From the NCBI GenBank assembly GCA_025531455.1, contig JAMYHL010000117.1, forward strand, positions 1 through 64,000: DNA of 64,000 nucleotides, in the 5' to 3' direction. The notes beneath the pieces were generated by a model that did not search any database, had not been told where the DNA came from, and saw only the letters and a list, made by a program, of their open reading frames with translations. This DNA comes from Apiotrichum sp. Y4204 (taxonomy: Eukaryota; Basidiomycota; Tremellomycetes; Trichosporonales; Trichosporonaceae). This document shows, one piece after another, positions 22,791 through 37,163 of the stretch (positions within the stretch are counted from its first letter, which is position 1; every line of letters begins with the position of its first letter). The translations under genes were made by a program, and so were the position numbers.

Positions 22791-23114
22791 TCAGGCCTGG
22801 ACGGGAGACTGCACGGGCAGGGATTCGGCGTCTTCCTCGACCTCTGACACCTCCGACTCGCCCGGGCTACCGAGGGGCAGCGGCTCGAGTGTATGCGTCG
22901 GCGGCGGGAGGTTCATCTTGACCTTGCGCGTCTTCTTGACAGCGCGCTGGCTCGCGACGGTGGCGGCCGACGCAATGCGGTACGTGCCCTGCACACCCCA
23001 GCGGACGAGGCGGCAGAGCTTGATCGCGATAAAGTAGACGATGGCGACCTCGAGTATGTTGGCCAGCAGACGGGCGGTGAGCTTGATGATGATGAACTTG
23101 ACGACACCGCGCAT
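22791..23114 (-). CDS. Small membrane-associated protein, unknown function
   Basis: A single-exon frame of 107 aa from the ATG at 23114. The N-terminal half is hydrophobic and basic (MRGVVKFIIIKLTARLLANI, then LEVAIVYFIAIKLCRLVRWG), enough for one or two membrane helices. A Lys/Arg cluster (RAVKKTRKVK) follows, then a Pro- and Glu-rich acidic tail. The frame extends upstream to 23372, but that extension is Cys/Pro-rich and unlike protein, so the ATG at 23114 is preferred. A splice-free small gene like this is less certain than the others. The family is not recognised. Confidence 0.5.
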   Translation of the reverse strand: MRGVVKFIIIKLTARLLANILEVAIVYFIAIKLCRLVRWGVQGTYRIASAATVASQRAVKKTRKVKMNLPPPTHTLEPLPLGSPGESEVSEVEEDAESLPVQSPVQA

Positions 23115-24860
23115 CCCGAAGCTGGGAATGAGGTTTGATGGAGTGAGGAAGGATAGGTGGACGGTTGGGAGAGCGACAGGACGGGGATGCAAGTTACAAA
23201 GGGTTTGTTCGGCGGATGTCGAGTGCGCAGCTGGTGGTGGAGTGGCGCGGTAGAGAGTGCAGAGAGTGTGGGACACAAAGGGACAAACTGGCAGAGTACG
23301 AATTGCGTGGGATCCCAAGCGGGACGGATCGACGAGCACAGAAGCTTCTGTGGTGGATGGCGGCGACAACAAGATGAACGGCAGAGAAGCTGATGGGACA
23401 ACCGGACAAAGAGAAAACGGCCCTTTGAAGATTCAATACTTATAGCTAGACGTCGTGCTTGCTGTTTCGAGAGGCGTGCAAGACGCGACCAACCGCCAAA
23501 GTTGAGAACGGTGTGTGTGGCCGTTTGGCCGTTTGTGCTCCGTTCAGTCTCGCGCCGCCCCGCCATCGTCGCCCCGCCTTTGCAGCATCAAGTGACCCGG
23601 TATCGGACAGCGAGACGGCGCGCGGCGCATTCCTTTGCCGCGCGTCAACAACGCAAGCTTGTGTCAGATGCAGTCCATTCCACAACTAGTTCCAAACCGT
23701 TCTCCGGCGCCTCTTGGCAGCGAGCCGTCGAGCGTCGAGCGGCAGAAGTTTCCGATCTGCAGACTCAATTGCCACCCACCCACCCACTCAACACTGCGGC
23801 TTCGTGCGCTTCATCAGTTGCCGTGAGGCAATTCACCCGGTCAGCCTCCAAGGGCCCAGATCGCGCGAGAAGCATACATGGCTGTGCGCTGTCGGACTGA
23901 AACAGGGCTTTGATCTTTGAGGGTGTGCACATTGCACGTCCCGTGTCGGCTCTCATGACTGCGGGATCGCCTGGTGCCTCGTCTCAGTTCCCAAACACTC
24001 TCCTCATCCTCACCCATGCTTTCACGATCTGAGGAGGAGTCTACATCCTAGTGGTACGTGGTGGCTTATAGTGCACTACTGGTGACTGGAGCAAAAGGTA
24101 GGTCGGCGAACCATCCAGGGTTTTGTGCACCGGACGCGCCAGGACGCTCTGCAACGCGACGCGACGCGACGCAGAACAAACACTAATAAAGCCGCGGTTG
24201 CGCTTCCTTGCTTCCGAGCTTGATTCTTTTTGGCCTTGACTTTTGCGATTGCTTCTTTCGTTCACCGGCCACAGTGCTATGGACTATGGTTATGTGCTTC
24301 GCCATTTCACCTTTGTCATTATACCATGCTTCATTCTCCAACCACTACATCTATGCCCGCGTGCCTCCTTTCCCAACCAGAACCAAAGCAATCGCCCTTA
24401 ACACCTCCCTTTCAGATAGGTCGCAGCTTTGGGCCGACTCGATCGTACATGCGTCCACTTTGGCGTGTCCCAAGCTTCAACCAAGGAGTCCTGATCCCGA
24501 CGGGGGAATGGTGCCAGTTAGGAGGCGGTCGACAGCCGCAGCCCCGTGGCCATGCCACAACAACTAAACCCTCGGCCGTGAACCGCAACTGTGCGGCCTT
24601 TGCCTTGCCGCCCAGCATGACCACAGAGACCTGCCTCCTCATTCTCGTTATCAGCTGTTTGCGGAGGCAGGATATAAAAGAGCATTTCTCGGAAGATATA
24701 GGCCGCCTGGCTGTACGAGCTAAACTGGAACAGGTGACTAACGAACGTGACTAGACCCTAAGCGTCACTCATTCCTCTCAACAATTTCAACAACGCCCCC
24801 GACTGGCCCGACTCGCGACTCGATTAACGTCGCTTCTTTCCAAATTGCCGCCACAACTCT
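23115..24860. other. Intergenic region
   Basis: About 1.75 kb without convincing coding sequence. A five-base tandem (ACGCG, about four units) is at 24154-24172. Open frames in several phases reflect low stop density rather than genes. Confidence 0.45.
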
Positions 24861-24865
24861 AAAAA
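24861..24865 (-). terminator. RNA polymerase III terminator (T5, minus strand)
   Basis: AAAAA on the plus strand gives T5 on the minus strand, about 30 bases after the 3' end of tRNA-Arg. Confidence 0.6.
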
Positions 24866-24894
24866 GCAGTCGTGCTCGCTGCTGGGCAGCTTGC

Positions 24895-24972
24895 AGGTCA
24901 CGACGGGGATCGAACCCGCGATCTCCTGATTACTCATCGTAGTCAGACGCCGTACCATTTGGCCACGCGACC
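24895..24972 (-). tRNA. tRNA-Arg(ACG) with 6-nt intron
   Basis: On the minus strand the acceptor GGTCGCG pairs with CGTGACC (one G-T), the D stem is GCC/GGC, and the anticodon stem is TCTGA/TCAGG. The T arm is built around GGTTCGATCCCC. The anticodon loop is 13 nt instead of 7. Removing six bases (TGAGTA, plus coordinates 24931-24936) one base after the anticodon ACG (24938-24940) restores a normal loop. Confidence 0.92.
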
Positions 24973-26026
24973 GGACACGAACTTGTCGCTGGCCGGATCG
25001 CTGGGTCTTCCGAAGCTGGCCCCTATGCGGAGGCGATGGTTTTGGTTGAAGTGTTCGCTGTAGAATGCTAAACCTTCCTGGTCAATAGTCGTAGCATCGG
25101 AAAGAGAGACCCTGCAGCTGAACGAGCAATGGCCGCGGTAAACATGTTCAATGTGGGTGCCGGCGGTGGTGAGGTCTGAAGTTCAACATTCCAGATTATA
25201 TACCATCCGATCACGACGATCAGGTCGATCATTACCCCAGATCGACAGCGCTCAGATCCAGTCCGATCCTGCCCAATGATCTGCCTGGATCCACACTTCT
25301 GGGCCTTTACGTGATGCCTGATATCCTGATATCCTGATGCCGTGTGTCCAACGGACTTGGAGCTGCTCGTGCCAGTGCCTGCGGATCGTCCCTCGCCTGG
25401 TCCACGCCCCTTTGCGAGCCATTAGGCCATTCGCACTAGGTCGTTGGAATCGCCTTACCGACTGAGATGCGAAGTTCTTTGAGGAGTTGGGAATCGATCT
25501 CAGTTAGATACCCTGGCGTTAATACGAGGGCCGAGCGGACTGAACATAAGACAGAGATTGGCGGCGAACGATCGCTTCCGGAATATTGCTGATCAAAGGA
25601 TCACCTGTGTCATGGGATCGTCAGATCGTCAGGCTCTGTGCCATGCCCTAATCCCTTACTCCAATTTGTCTATCAATCAGCAATCTACGCTACATGTCAG
25701 TTGAAGGTCAGTCAAGCAATCCCTCAAGGGCCATCAGCATGGCGGGACTGATGCCTGAACTCGCTCGGGTGTCAATTGCTTGTCCATTTGTTCATTCCCT
25801 TCACGCCGAATCTCTTGATCCCAGCTCCGGCTTCCACGAGCCGGGCCTCGGTGTCACAGGCAGCCGTGTCGACCATATCCCCTTCGAGTGTGACCAGATC
25901 AGAACGGAAATTGCTGTCATAACGCCATGTACACATCATAGTAAATGTTCTCGGGACCGTGGGTGCTTTCAGACGCAGTGTGTCGTCCAAAGCGGAGGAG
26001 TGCAATATTCGATAGGCCCAGCCACA
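24973..26026. other. Intergenic region downstream of GFA1
   Basis: About 1.05 kb. It contains a short CTGATATC direct repeat at about 25317-25337. The open frame at 25694-26332 runs into the antisense of GFA1 and is not coding. Confidence 0.45.
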
Positions 26027-28976
<2,950 letters not shown>

Positions 28977-31900
28977 AAAGAAACGAGTTTGGAGGGGGAA
29001 AAAGAAGGAGATGGAAAAAGGTAGAGGACAGAGGAAATAAATAACAATAACAAAAAAAAACGGTGTGCGGTGCAGTGTGCGGCGGCGGCGGCTCAAAAGG
29101 CAACGCTGCGTACGAGGGTGTGTGACCTGCCTAGCTGGCAAGGGACAAGGGGTACAAGCAAGGGACAAGCACACACTGCCGAGAGCGGAGAGCTGGAGCA
29201 GAGAGCGAAGCTGATCTGATCTCGGAGAGTGACCACCACCAAGGCTGAGAGGGAGGCTGGGCAAAAGGGCAAAAGGGCTCGAAAAGGGCAAAGCAAAAGG
29301 TTGTTGTTTGTGCAATTGCGCGGACGACGCGCATATGAGCGACGCGGGCAGGTGCAAGGGCAGAGGGAGAGGGAGGGTGGCCAAGAGTGGCACACAGGAA
29401 GGTAAGGCACAGGGCCCGGGGGAGGGGGTGGTGGGTCGGTTGGCGCGTTGGAATTGGCTGGCCACAAAAAGCTCGGCACTCGGCACGCGAAAGGTTGTGC
29501 TTGGGGGGACACACGCCCAGGCAAGGCTGGGGAGCTGGGGAACTGGGGAGCTGGGGCAGGGCACGGCACTACGCCGAGGTGGGTTTGTTTTCTTCTTCGC
29601 GTGGCGTGGTAGGGTGCGGTGCCCGGCATGCGCGGCTGGCGGGGGCTGTGAAGGGGGGCGCTGGCTGTTTGCCGTTGGGCGCGCGGGCGCGGTATAGGGG
29701 CATAGCATGCATAGCGGCCAACATCCTGCATAATCTGCAATCGGACTTGACGCGTTAATCAGGCTCCGACGATCCCAACCCCGGCCAAGCATCAGCGCAT
29801 CAGACATGCTGCATACAGCTTGATTGCATGCAGACATCAGACAGGTAAAGCAGTTAAGGGGTCGGCGGGCCTAAAAGCTGTGACTACCTGTGTATCCATT
29901 GCATACCTGGACTGCATGCACAATTACGCCCTCATGCCCTCATACGATCCGGCCCTCGCGTCCCCATGCATGTGCGCGGAGCTCGGGGCGCTCGGAGCAT
30001 TTGGAGCAAACGTGGTGTGCATTACTACTGTCCGCAGATCCCACAGATCCGCAGTACTTCTGGTGCACGGGTCGCTAGTGGCAGTGCCGCAGTCCCGTAA
30101 ACTTGCTGATCGCCGGCGATTGTACCAGTGGCCATTGTACCATTGTTGGGCTATGGGTTCAGGCACGAGGGAGATGCGGAGATGTGCAGATCGCTTGCAT
30201 CGTGGAGAAGATCGGCCGCAGTCAGAACATTTACTAGCACCGCGTTTGACATAGTGAAACTGTGAGACCTGGATCTGGAGCGGAGGCGCATAAAGTCCGG
30301 TAGGCCGGTAGCACTGTGCGACATCTCTTGGCCATCTATGGATCTATGGGATGCAATAAACGCCAAAGTGGGAACTGGCGTCAAGTGGACGTGTGGAGAA
30401 CACCCAACGTACATGTTCGCCGAAGCATTGATGTGAACGGACCGGGTTGAGACTCGAAATGGGGGCGAAATGGTTAGGATGTGGAGCAATGCTTTCCAAT
30501 CGGAGTGGCTGTCTGCAGGTCAAGTCGACGCGAATTGTTGCTGTACTGTTCATTGTTACGTTCCAATGTAGTGGGTACCACGGTACTCAGTATGGAAGCC
30601 TTGTCTCAAGCTCCCAAGCCCTGGTACCCATAACAAAGAGTTCAAGATTCAAAGGTTCCCAGACGCGCAAGACACCTTGCAGGACGATCATACCAAGCGC
30701 GGAGTGACGTGGGGGTCAGAAGACCAGAAACACACCCCCTGTCAATCCCCGCGATCTCCGGCCGCGGCAATGCTGTGTGTCGATCAAGGCCCGAGCGCGC
30801 CGAGCCCCTCTCCTGTATACCTGTACGGTCGTGCTCTTGCGCTCAACTGGCCTTTCGGAGCATTGCTTCTACACTCGGCTCCCCCCCTCGCGCCTGGCCT
30901 GCTGGCTCCCACCGTGTCTACTGCGCACTGACCCACGGCCTCGACTCGCCTTTCACAGGTGGCCTGTGCACACTTGAGAGGATTTCCTGCTCCTGAATTG
31001 CGCTGGTCCGTGGCACGCATCCCAGCTCCATTCTGCAGTCAGCCGATTCTGCCCCCCGGCTCGGGTGGCTGTGTGGGGGAGGTGCGTGGTAGAGAGCTGG
31101 AGAGAGAGAGCACTAGAGCACAAGCTCAGATTGACATCTCGCGAGCTCGTGATCCCTGAAGGGGCTCTCTCTTGAGTGTGCACTTTGACCCTGCCCATCC
31201 ATCGATTGCTGTTTTTCTCCGCTTATTCCACCTTATCCTGTAGTCCTGTCCCTATCCCTCGCTTCCTAGCGGTGCCCAGCCATCGGGGACTCCAACTCTG
31301 ACTAATAGACAACTGAGACAACGACAACAGCGCCACAACAACCCCATGTACCAACGTACCCATAGGGTACTGACTTCAGAGATGTCTGTTGATCTGTTGT
31401 GCATGTGCGTGTAGCAACCGCTGAGCGGGCGCCTAGCTGCAGTGCACAGGGTGCGGGGCGAGTGTCACTGGTGTCGATCAGGCCGATCAGGCCGAAGGGG
31501 ATGATGTTGTTCGCGTGCAACCGCGTGCGATGATATGCGATGATGGACGCCCGAAGTGCAGATCCTTTAGCTGCTAGCCTGTCATCGGAATCTCACACTG
31601 TCGCAGATCGGGCACGTCTGCACGTCGTTTGAGTCTCGACATGCTTGGCAGACGACAGACGGTCGTGCTCAGACGCTTAGAAATCAGGACGCTGCGATGC
31701 AGCGTGGTACATGAATTCCTTGCTAGGCCTCACTCATGGCTTGTGGCGATTGCGAGGTAATCGCTCTGCTGTACGGCTGTTAAACCGCTATAAACAGGGA
31801 GGATCATGAAACCTGTGCGGCTCCATAGGTCGGCGTTTCCCGTCTCACGTCCCCCTGTCGCCAAGCATCCCATATTCTCATCGGGCTGCCAAGCACATCT

Positions 31901-32403
31901 CTGAAAGATGTGTGTAAGATCCGTCCATTCTCGTGCCACCGACAATGGTCGTCGGTATGTTGTTTGAACTGGACCTCGCAGCACCATGTTTTGGGGGTGT
32001 GGGAACGGATTTGGATGCGCGGTGCGGTGCGGACTTGCGCACCTGCGTAAGTGGCGGCATGCCCACAGGAGCATATACAGATCATGCAGATACTCTATCT
32101 GCTCTCGTGTAGCTCGGAGGTCCAAGATAGAAATCGGCCAGCTCGGAGCTCGGAGCTGAGCTTGGGTATCGTCTGCTCAATGAGCTGGGTAGGTGGACAC
32201 TGCACCGCTGTTTGAGTTGGCCGCCCGGCCGACATGGCCAACCTCCACCTCACCCAAACGCACTGACAACGTTAGCTTCGACCTCCACTCCCTCCACCAC
32301 CTGAAACGCGTCGCATGGGGGGTTGGACCAGGTTCACAACACTACTTCACTGCCTGTCAATCCTCGACTTGAGATCAACTCACTGCCGGTCGTTCACCTC
32401 ATC
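28977..32403. other. Long gene-free region between divergent GFA1 and Virilizer-like genes
   Basis: About 3.4 kb. The part up to about 29840 is strongly C/T-rich on the GFA1 sense strand, so all three minus frames stay open for hundreds of bases without being genes. It contains a four-tract G-quadruplex motif at 29529-29556. From 29840 to 32400 the sequence is mixed, with no coding structure, tRNA or repeat family that I recognise. Confidence 0.45.
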
Positions 32404-34107
32404 ATGCCGCCAACGCTGGTTTATCACGGCACGCCGCGGATGTACCCCGACGCGGGCGGAGGCTCTGGCTCCAAGGTGGCGGCACCAACAGCGCTGACGG
32501 GGTTGGGAATCGACACTCTGCCGGCCATTGTCACGCCTGACGACAACGGGGAACCACAGCAGGAGCTCTCCATCGCGGCCATCCGTTTTGCACAGCCTGT
32601 CCGCCTCAGCTCGCTGCGCGTTATTCCCTCCGGCGTCGTGCACCGCGACGGTATCGGGTGCGTGTGAAGCTGTGTTCACAGAGAGCGTGGAGGCTCACAC
32701 CCTTACAGAGAAACGGATCCCACGGAGTTCATGGCAGAGGTATTCCTCAACGTTGCGCCCTCGGATCCCGTAAATGCCCTGGTTCGGACACAAGCACGGG
32801 TTTGGCCCGCTCCGCATGCGCTCGACTTTGCAATCGATATGCCGCCAGGGGTAGGTCGTGCTGCGGCCGCAGGTTGTGCTCACGCGATTTAGACATCCAC
32901 ACGGCTGGTGATATTCCGCGCGCCGGCAAAGAAGATTACGCTATCGTTGTATGCTCATGAGGCTGCAGAGACAGGGCAGGCTGTTGAGGCCAGTCGAACA
33001 TCATGTCCGGCTAGGTCTCCCCCGACCAAACTGCCTCTACCCTCCGCCAAGGAGCTTATCGCAGCACTGCCGTCGCTCCCTGATTCTGAGGCAAAGGTTC
33101 GCAGTCAGGTTCTAGCCAGTCTCACTGCCGTTGCTCGTGAGACGTTTCTCTTGGAGGATCTCCTCAAGTCGGACTCAGTCCTCGCTTTGGCCGAAATGAC
33201 GGAGGCTGGAAGAGCGCTGCGGTCCATCCTCGCTGTGGACGACGAAACATTCGATGCGCGTTCGGCGCTGCTGGCCATTTTTCGTCTTGACCACCCACTA
33301 CAAGCCACATATCCTTCTCCCATGAGCGCTCTCGCTCAGGTGATTCAACTCGGTGAGGCCCAGAAGTTGAGTCGTCACCCACAAGCCGGTCCCGCATTGT
33401 CCGCAACCGTTCGGTTACTAGCACCGGTGCTCTCCGCAATGGGCAAGGATCAGGAAGAGAACACGAGCCGACTCGTTACCGAACATCTTGTCCGCACCCT
33501 TGCGACATTTGCTGTGCATGCGACTGCGCGCGGGACAGCAACTCCCATTCCCGTTCCTGTTTCACGCGCCCGCACAGTGCTTTCCACCCTGCTCCCGCTC
33601 TCCGCAGAGGTGACTATTGATGGCTTCTCCTGCGCTCAGGCGACACAGAAACTGGCGCAGCCCTTCCTCTCCACTCTCTCCGAAGATGACACCCTAAGAC
33701 GCGCGTATCTCCCAGCCTCTACCACCTTGTCTCCAGTGGCGGCGCCATCATCGCCCGCTGTGGGGACGCCGCGTACTCCGCCTCTCGCTTCCCAAGCCCA
33801 GGCGTCAAACCTCCTGCGGGCGATCAACGCCCAGGGCGAGTCATCTCTGGCTGTCAATCCCACACCGACTGAAATACTCGCTGTTGTCGCGCCGCACCTT
33901 CTCGTCTCGTTGTCCACTGCTCCGGCACCGCCTCTCGGAATCCCTTCAGCTCTTCCCTCGGGAACATCTGGAAGTGCGAGCGATTACGCTGGCAAGGTGT
34001 ATTCTGCACACGAATTCCGCCGCGAGCGGGACACCGTGTCTGGACTTGGTATCGGTCTGGCAGGCGTGGGTCGCAAAGCAAGCAGACACGTAGACGAGTT
34101 CCGGTGA
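32404..34107 (+). CDS. Virilizer-like protein (putative m6A writer-complex subunit)
   Basis: Exons 32404-32657, 32709-32850, 32893-34107 (536 aa). Residues about 45-165 match the N-terminal domain of Virilizer/VIRMA: a strand with IRFAQPVRLSSLRVIPSGV, then GIGETDPTEFMAEVFLN, then LVIFRAPAKKITLSLYAHEA. In animals and plants this protein is the scaffold of the nuclear complex (with WTAP/Fl(2)d and METTL3/14) that places N6-methyladenosine on mRNA. The rest is helical, Ala/Leu/Ser-rich and consistent with alpha-helical repeats, with a Pro-rich linker near residue 400. At 536 residues it is much shorter than animal Virilizer. Both introns (51 and 42 nt) keep the frame through the conserved domain. 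The link to m6A is by homology only. Confidence 0.7.
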
Positions 34108-34939
34108 GGCTGGAGGGCTGAGAATAAAGGGAGCGTTGGGTAAGTAGTCCAAGAAGAGGGAACTGAAATAGGGCTGCATGGATGTCAAGCCTAGAGCAGA
34201 AGATCCGCAATCGGATCTGACCCAAACCACGAGCGTTGTCCAACTATGTGTATTCTATATTTGCATGCGAGGAGAGTCTCGCTCTGTGTAGCTCGCGAAA
34301 GTAACTGACAGCTACTGTTGGGCAGGCTAACTGTGCTGACCCTGCTATTGTCTGCGTCATGTACTAGGCATATCGTGAGCGACACCACCAGGTGCACTCC
34401 GAGTCGGGCCCGAGCCGCATGACGACAACTCTGCCTCATTAACGCGATACCGAAGCTCAGCCCTTCCAAGCTCCGAGCGCCGCGTACAGCAACCATGTCC
34501 CTCGGTGTGAGGTCATCAATTCCTGGCCTCCTGGGCGCGTATGGTTCATGGCCTTCATGGAATTCATGGACGAGAGGTGCTGTGCATGCCCAGCACGTGG
34601 CATGTGTGGAAATTCTATATCCACAACTGCCATCTACTTCTCACCGTCAGTTACCGCTCACATGTTCAGGATTCAGGGACCTTGCCGCCGGTCGGAACTC
34701 ATTTTTCCAACATCCCAGGCGGAAGAGGGGAGACCACGAGTCTAGAAATCCAGCGGGTCCCAAAGAACTTTTGCGCGACTCGACCTCATAGGTGCAGTCC
34801 CTATTTGGACGACGCGGTCGAGTCGGAGGGCGGCGCACGCGAGTTGGTCAGCGCATAGAATCAGGATGTGCTGCATAATGTTACATTCATTCACTCACTC
34901 TTCACCGGAAAACGCAGGAAAACAGGAAGCAGGAAAAGC
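34108..34939. other. Intergenic region, permease promoter
   Basis: About 830 bases. A short TTCATGG direct repeat is at 34547-34570. No gene seen. Confidence 0.45.
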
Positions 34940-37001
34940 ATGGAACATAAGGTAGGTGTACAGTGATCAAGATGACTGGGCAGCCAGCCTCCTGATATCG
35001 AGCACCCTTTCGATGGCCGTAACGCTATAATCCATAGCTCGAGAGCATCCTCTGACGTGCAGGACCTCCTCGACTCGACCAGATTACGACCAGGGGCCCC
35101 CGACTCCTCTGGAGTTGGGGGCCAGGTCTCCTACGAGTCCGACAAAGTCCTTGCCAAAGACGCGACGTCTGCGGCACACCATGCTGCGTCGAGCGACGGC
35201 TCGGCGCAGGAGAGCATCAACGAGAAACAACAACACATCGACGCCGGGTCTGCGAACGACATGCAGCGCCACCTCAAGCCTCGCCATATCCAAATGCTTG
35301 TCATTGGCGGCGTGATTGGCACAGGTCTCTTCCTTGGTACGGCCAACAACCTCAAGTCGGGTGGTCCCGCGGGCCTGCTAATCAGCTACTGCGTGATGGC
35401 GACGCTGCTGTACAGTGTCATGGTCGCGCTGGGCGAGATGGTCGCGGCGTTCCCCATCCCCGGCGGCCAGTTTGCGCTTGCCGGGCGCTTTGTTAGCCCC
35501 GAGCTCGGCTTTGCCATCGGATGGCTGTACTGGTACACGTGAGTCGCGACCGATACGACCATGGTGGCTGACAACCACAGCTACATCGTCCTTCTCCCAG
35601 CAGAAATGTCCGCCGCAGCGGTCCTCATCTCGTACTGGACCCCCGTGGGCCACGGCGACACGACGTGCACGTCTGGGGTCTGCAACAACGCGATGTGGGT
35701 CGGCCTGATGCTGATCGTAGTGGTGAGTACAGCGGAGCTCTGCTCGGAAGAGACGAAGATTTTAATGGCAGATCTTCATCAACTTCCTCGGAACGCGCGC
35801 GTTTGGTGAGGTGGAGTTCTGGGCAGCGTCCATCAAGGTCATCACAATTTGCGGCCTTATCATCCTCTCGATCGTCATCACCGCTGGCGGCGGTCCCAAC
35901 CACGAGGCCATCGGATTCCGCTACTGGCACGAGACTGGCGGCTTTGTCCAATACGACGGGATCCCCGGTAAATGGGGCCGCTTCCTAGGCTTCTTTGCGG
36001 TCCTCATCAATGCCGCTTTCGCGTTCATCGGTAGGTATCTGTGCACCTCACCTTTGACCTCCGCTCACAACAGGAACCGAAATCACCGCTATTGCTGCGG
36101 CCGAGACCAGCTCGCCGGGCAAGACCGTTCCCCGCGCGATCAAGACCGTGTGGATCCGTCTGGCTCTGTTCTACATTGCCTCGGCGTTCCTTATCGGCCT
36201 GCTCGTGTCACCCAACAACCCGTCGCTCAACCTTGGCTCCACGGCCGCCAAGTCGCCCTTTGTGATCGCGATCAAGGAGGCGGGCATCCACGCTCTGCCG
36301 TCCATTATCAACGCCGCACTCCTCACCTCGGCGTGGTCCGCGTGCGTCGCCCACATGTACGTCTCGTCGCGTACCCTCTACGGCCTGCACCTTCGCGGTG
36401 CCACGCCGCGGTTCGCGTCGTGGCTCGGCAAGACGCGTGCGTCTGATGGCCTCCCGTGGGTCTGTGTTACTATCTCGGCTCTCTTTTCCATGCTCTCCTT
36501 CCTTGCCTCCACGAATGACAAGTCCGCGGGCACCGTGTTCGGCTACTGTGAGTACATACAAGCACATTTTATGTCGGAGTTAACCGCTGACCGCCAGTTG
36601 CCAACATGTGTTCTGTCTGCGGAATGCTCTCGTGGTCGGCTATCCTGTACGCTGCCATCCGGTTCAACCATGGCATGCGCGCGCAGGGCCTCGACCGCAG
36701 GACGCTGCCGTACGTCGCCCCGCTCCAGCCCTTCCTCAGCTACTATGGCTTTGTGGTGACCATCATCGTTATCATCTTTTCGGGCTTTACGGCGTTCATG
36801 CACACGTTTGACACGTCGTCCTTTATCACCACCTACTTTGGCATCCCGTTCTTCCTCGTCCTCCTCCTCGGATACAAGATTGTGAACAAATCCAAGGTGA
36901 TCCGGTGCGAAGACATGGACTTTGTTACCGGCCACTCGCGCGACATTGTCGAAGAGGAGCGCGAACCCGGGTTCTGGGGCTGGGTCAAGGCCAATATCTA
37001 G
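34940..37001 (+). CDS. Amino-acid permease (YAT/APC family)
   Basis: Exons 34940-34951, 35063-35538, 35581-35722, 35772-36030, 36074-36547, 36598-37001 (588 aa). It imports amino acids by proton symport at the plasma membrane. After a polar N-terminal tail comes LKPRHIQMLVIGGVIGTGLFLGT, the helix-1 signature of fungal general amino-acid permeases. Next are MVALGEMVAAFPIPGGQF, WLYWYTYIVLLPAEMSAA and GTEITAIAAAETSSPGK. About 12 helices follow in the usual order, and the tail ends at a Trp/Gly-rich stretch. The start is uncertain: the chosen ATG at 34940 has good context and a GTAGGT donor; an alternative ATG at 35013 with a GTAACG donor also joins in frame at 35063. The Lys-containing N-terminal tail could carry ubiquitin signals. 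Confidence 0.9.
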
Positions 37002-37163
37002 CCTCACCCAACCCAGATGCCATGTCAAGGACGGGTCAAGTGCGCACCACATGTTATGTACTATTACTCTCTATAGATCTATAGGAATGGTTATAGCCTG
37101 TATCATTGCCGCCTGGCCCAATGTATCCCGCATAAACATCACGCTCAGTGCATCTTGACTGCT

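Noticed and set aside
25430..25540. Possible degenerate tRNA-like sequence
   Set aside because: A GGGAATCGATCTC stretch recalls a T arm, but no acceptor or D stem pairs with it.
35013..35018. Alternative first exon of the amino-acid permease (ATG at 35013)
   Set aside because: It joins in frame at 35063 but requires a GTAACG donor and a weak start context; the exon at 34940 with a GTAGGT donor was preferred. Not fully excluded.
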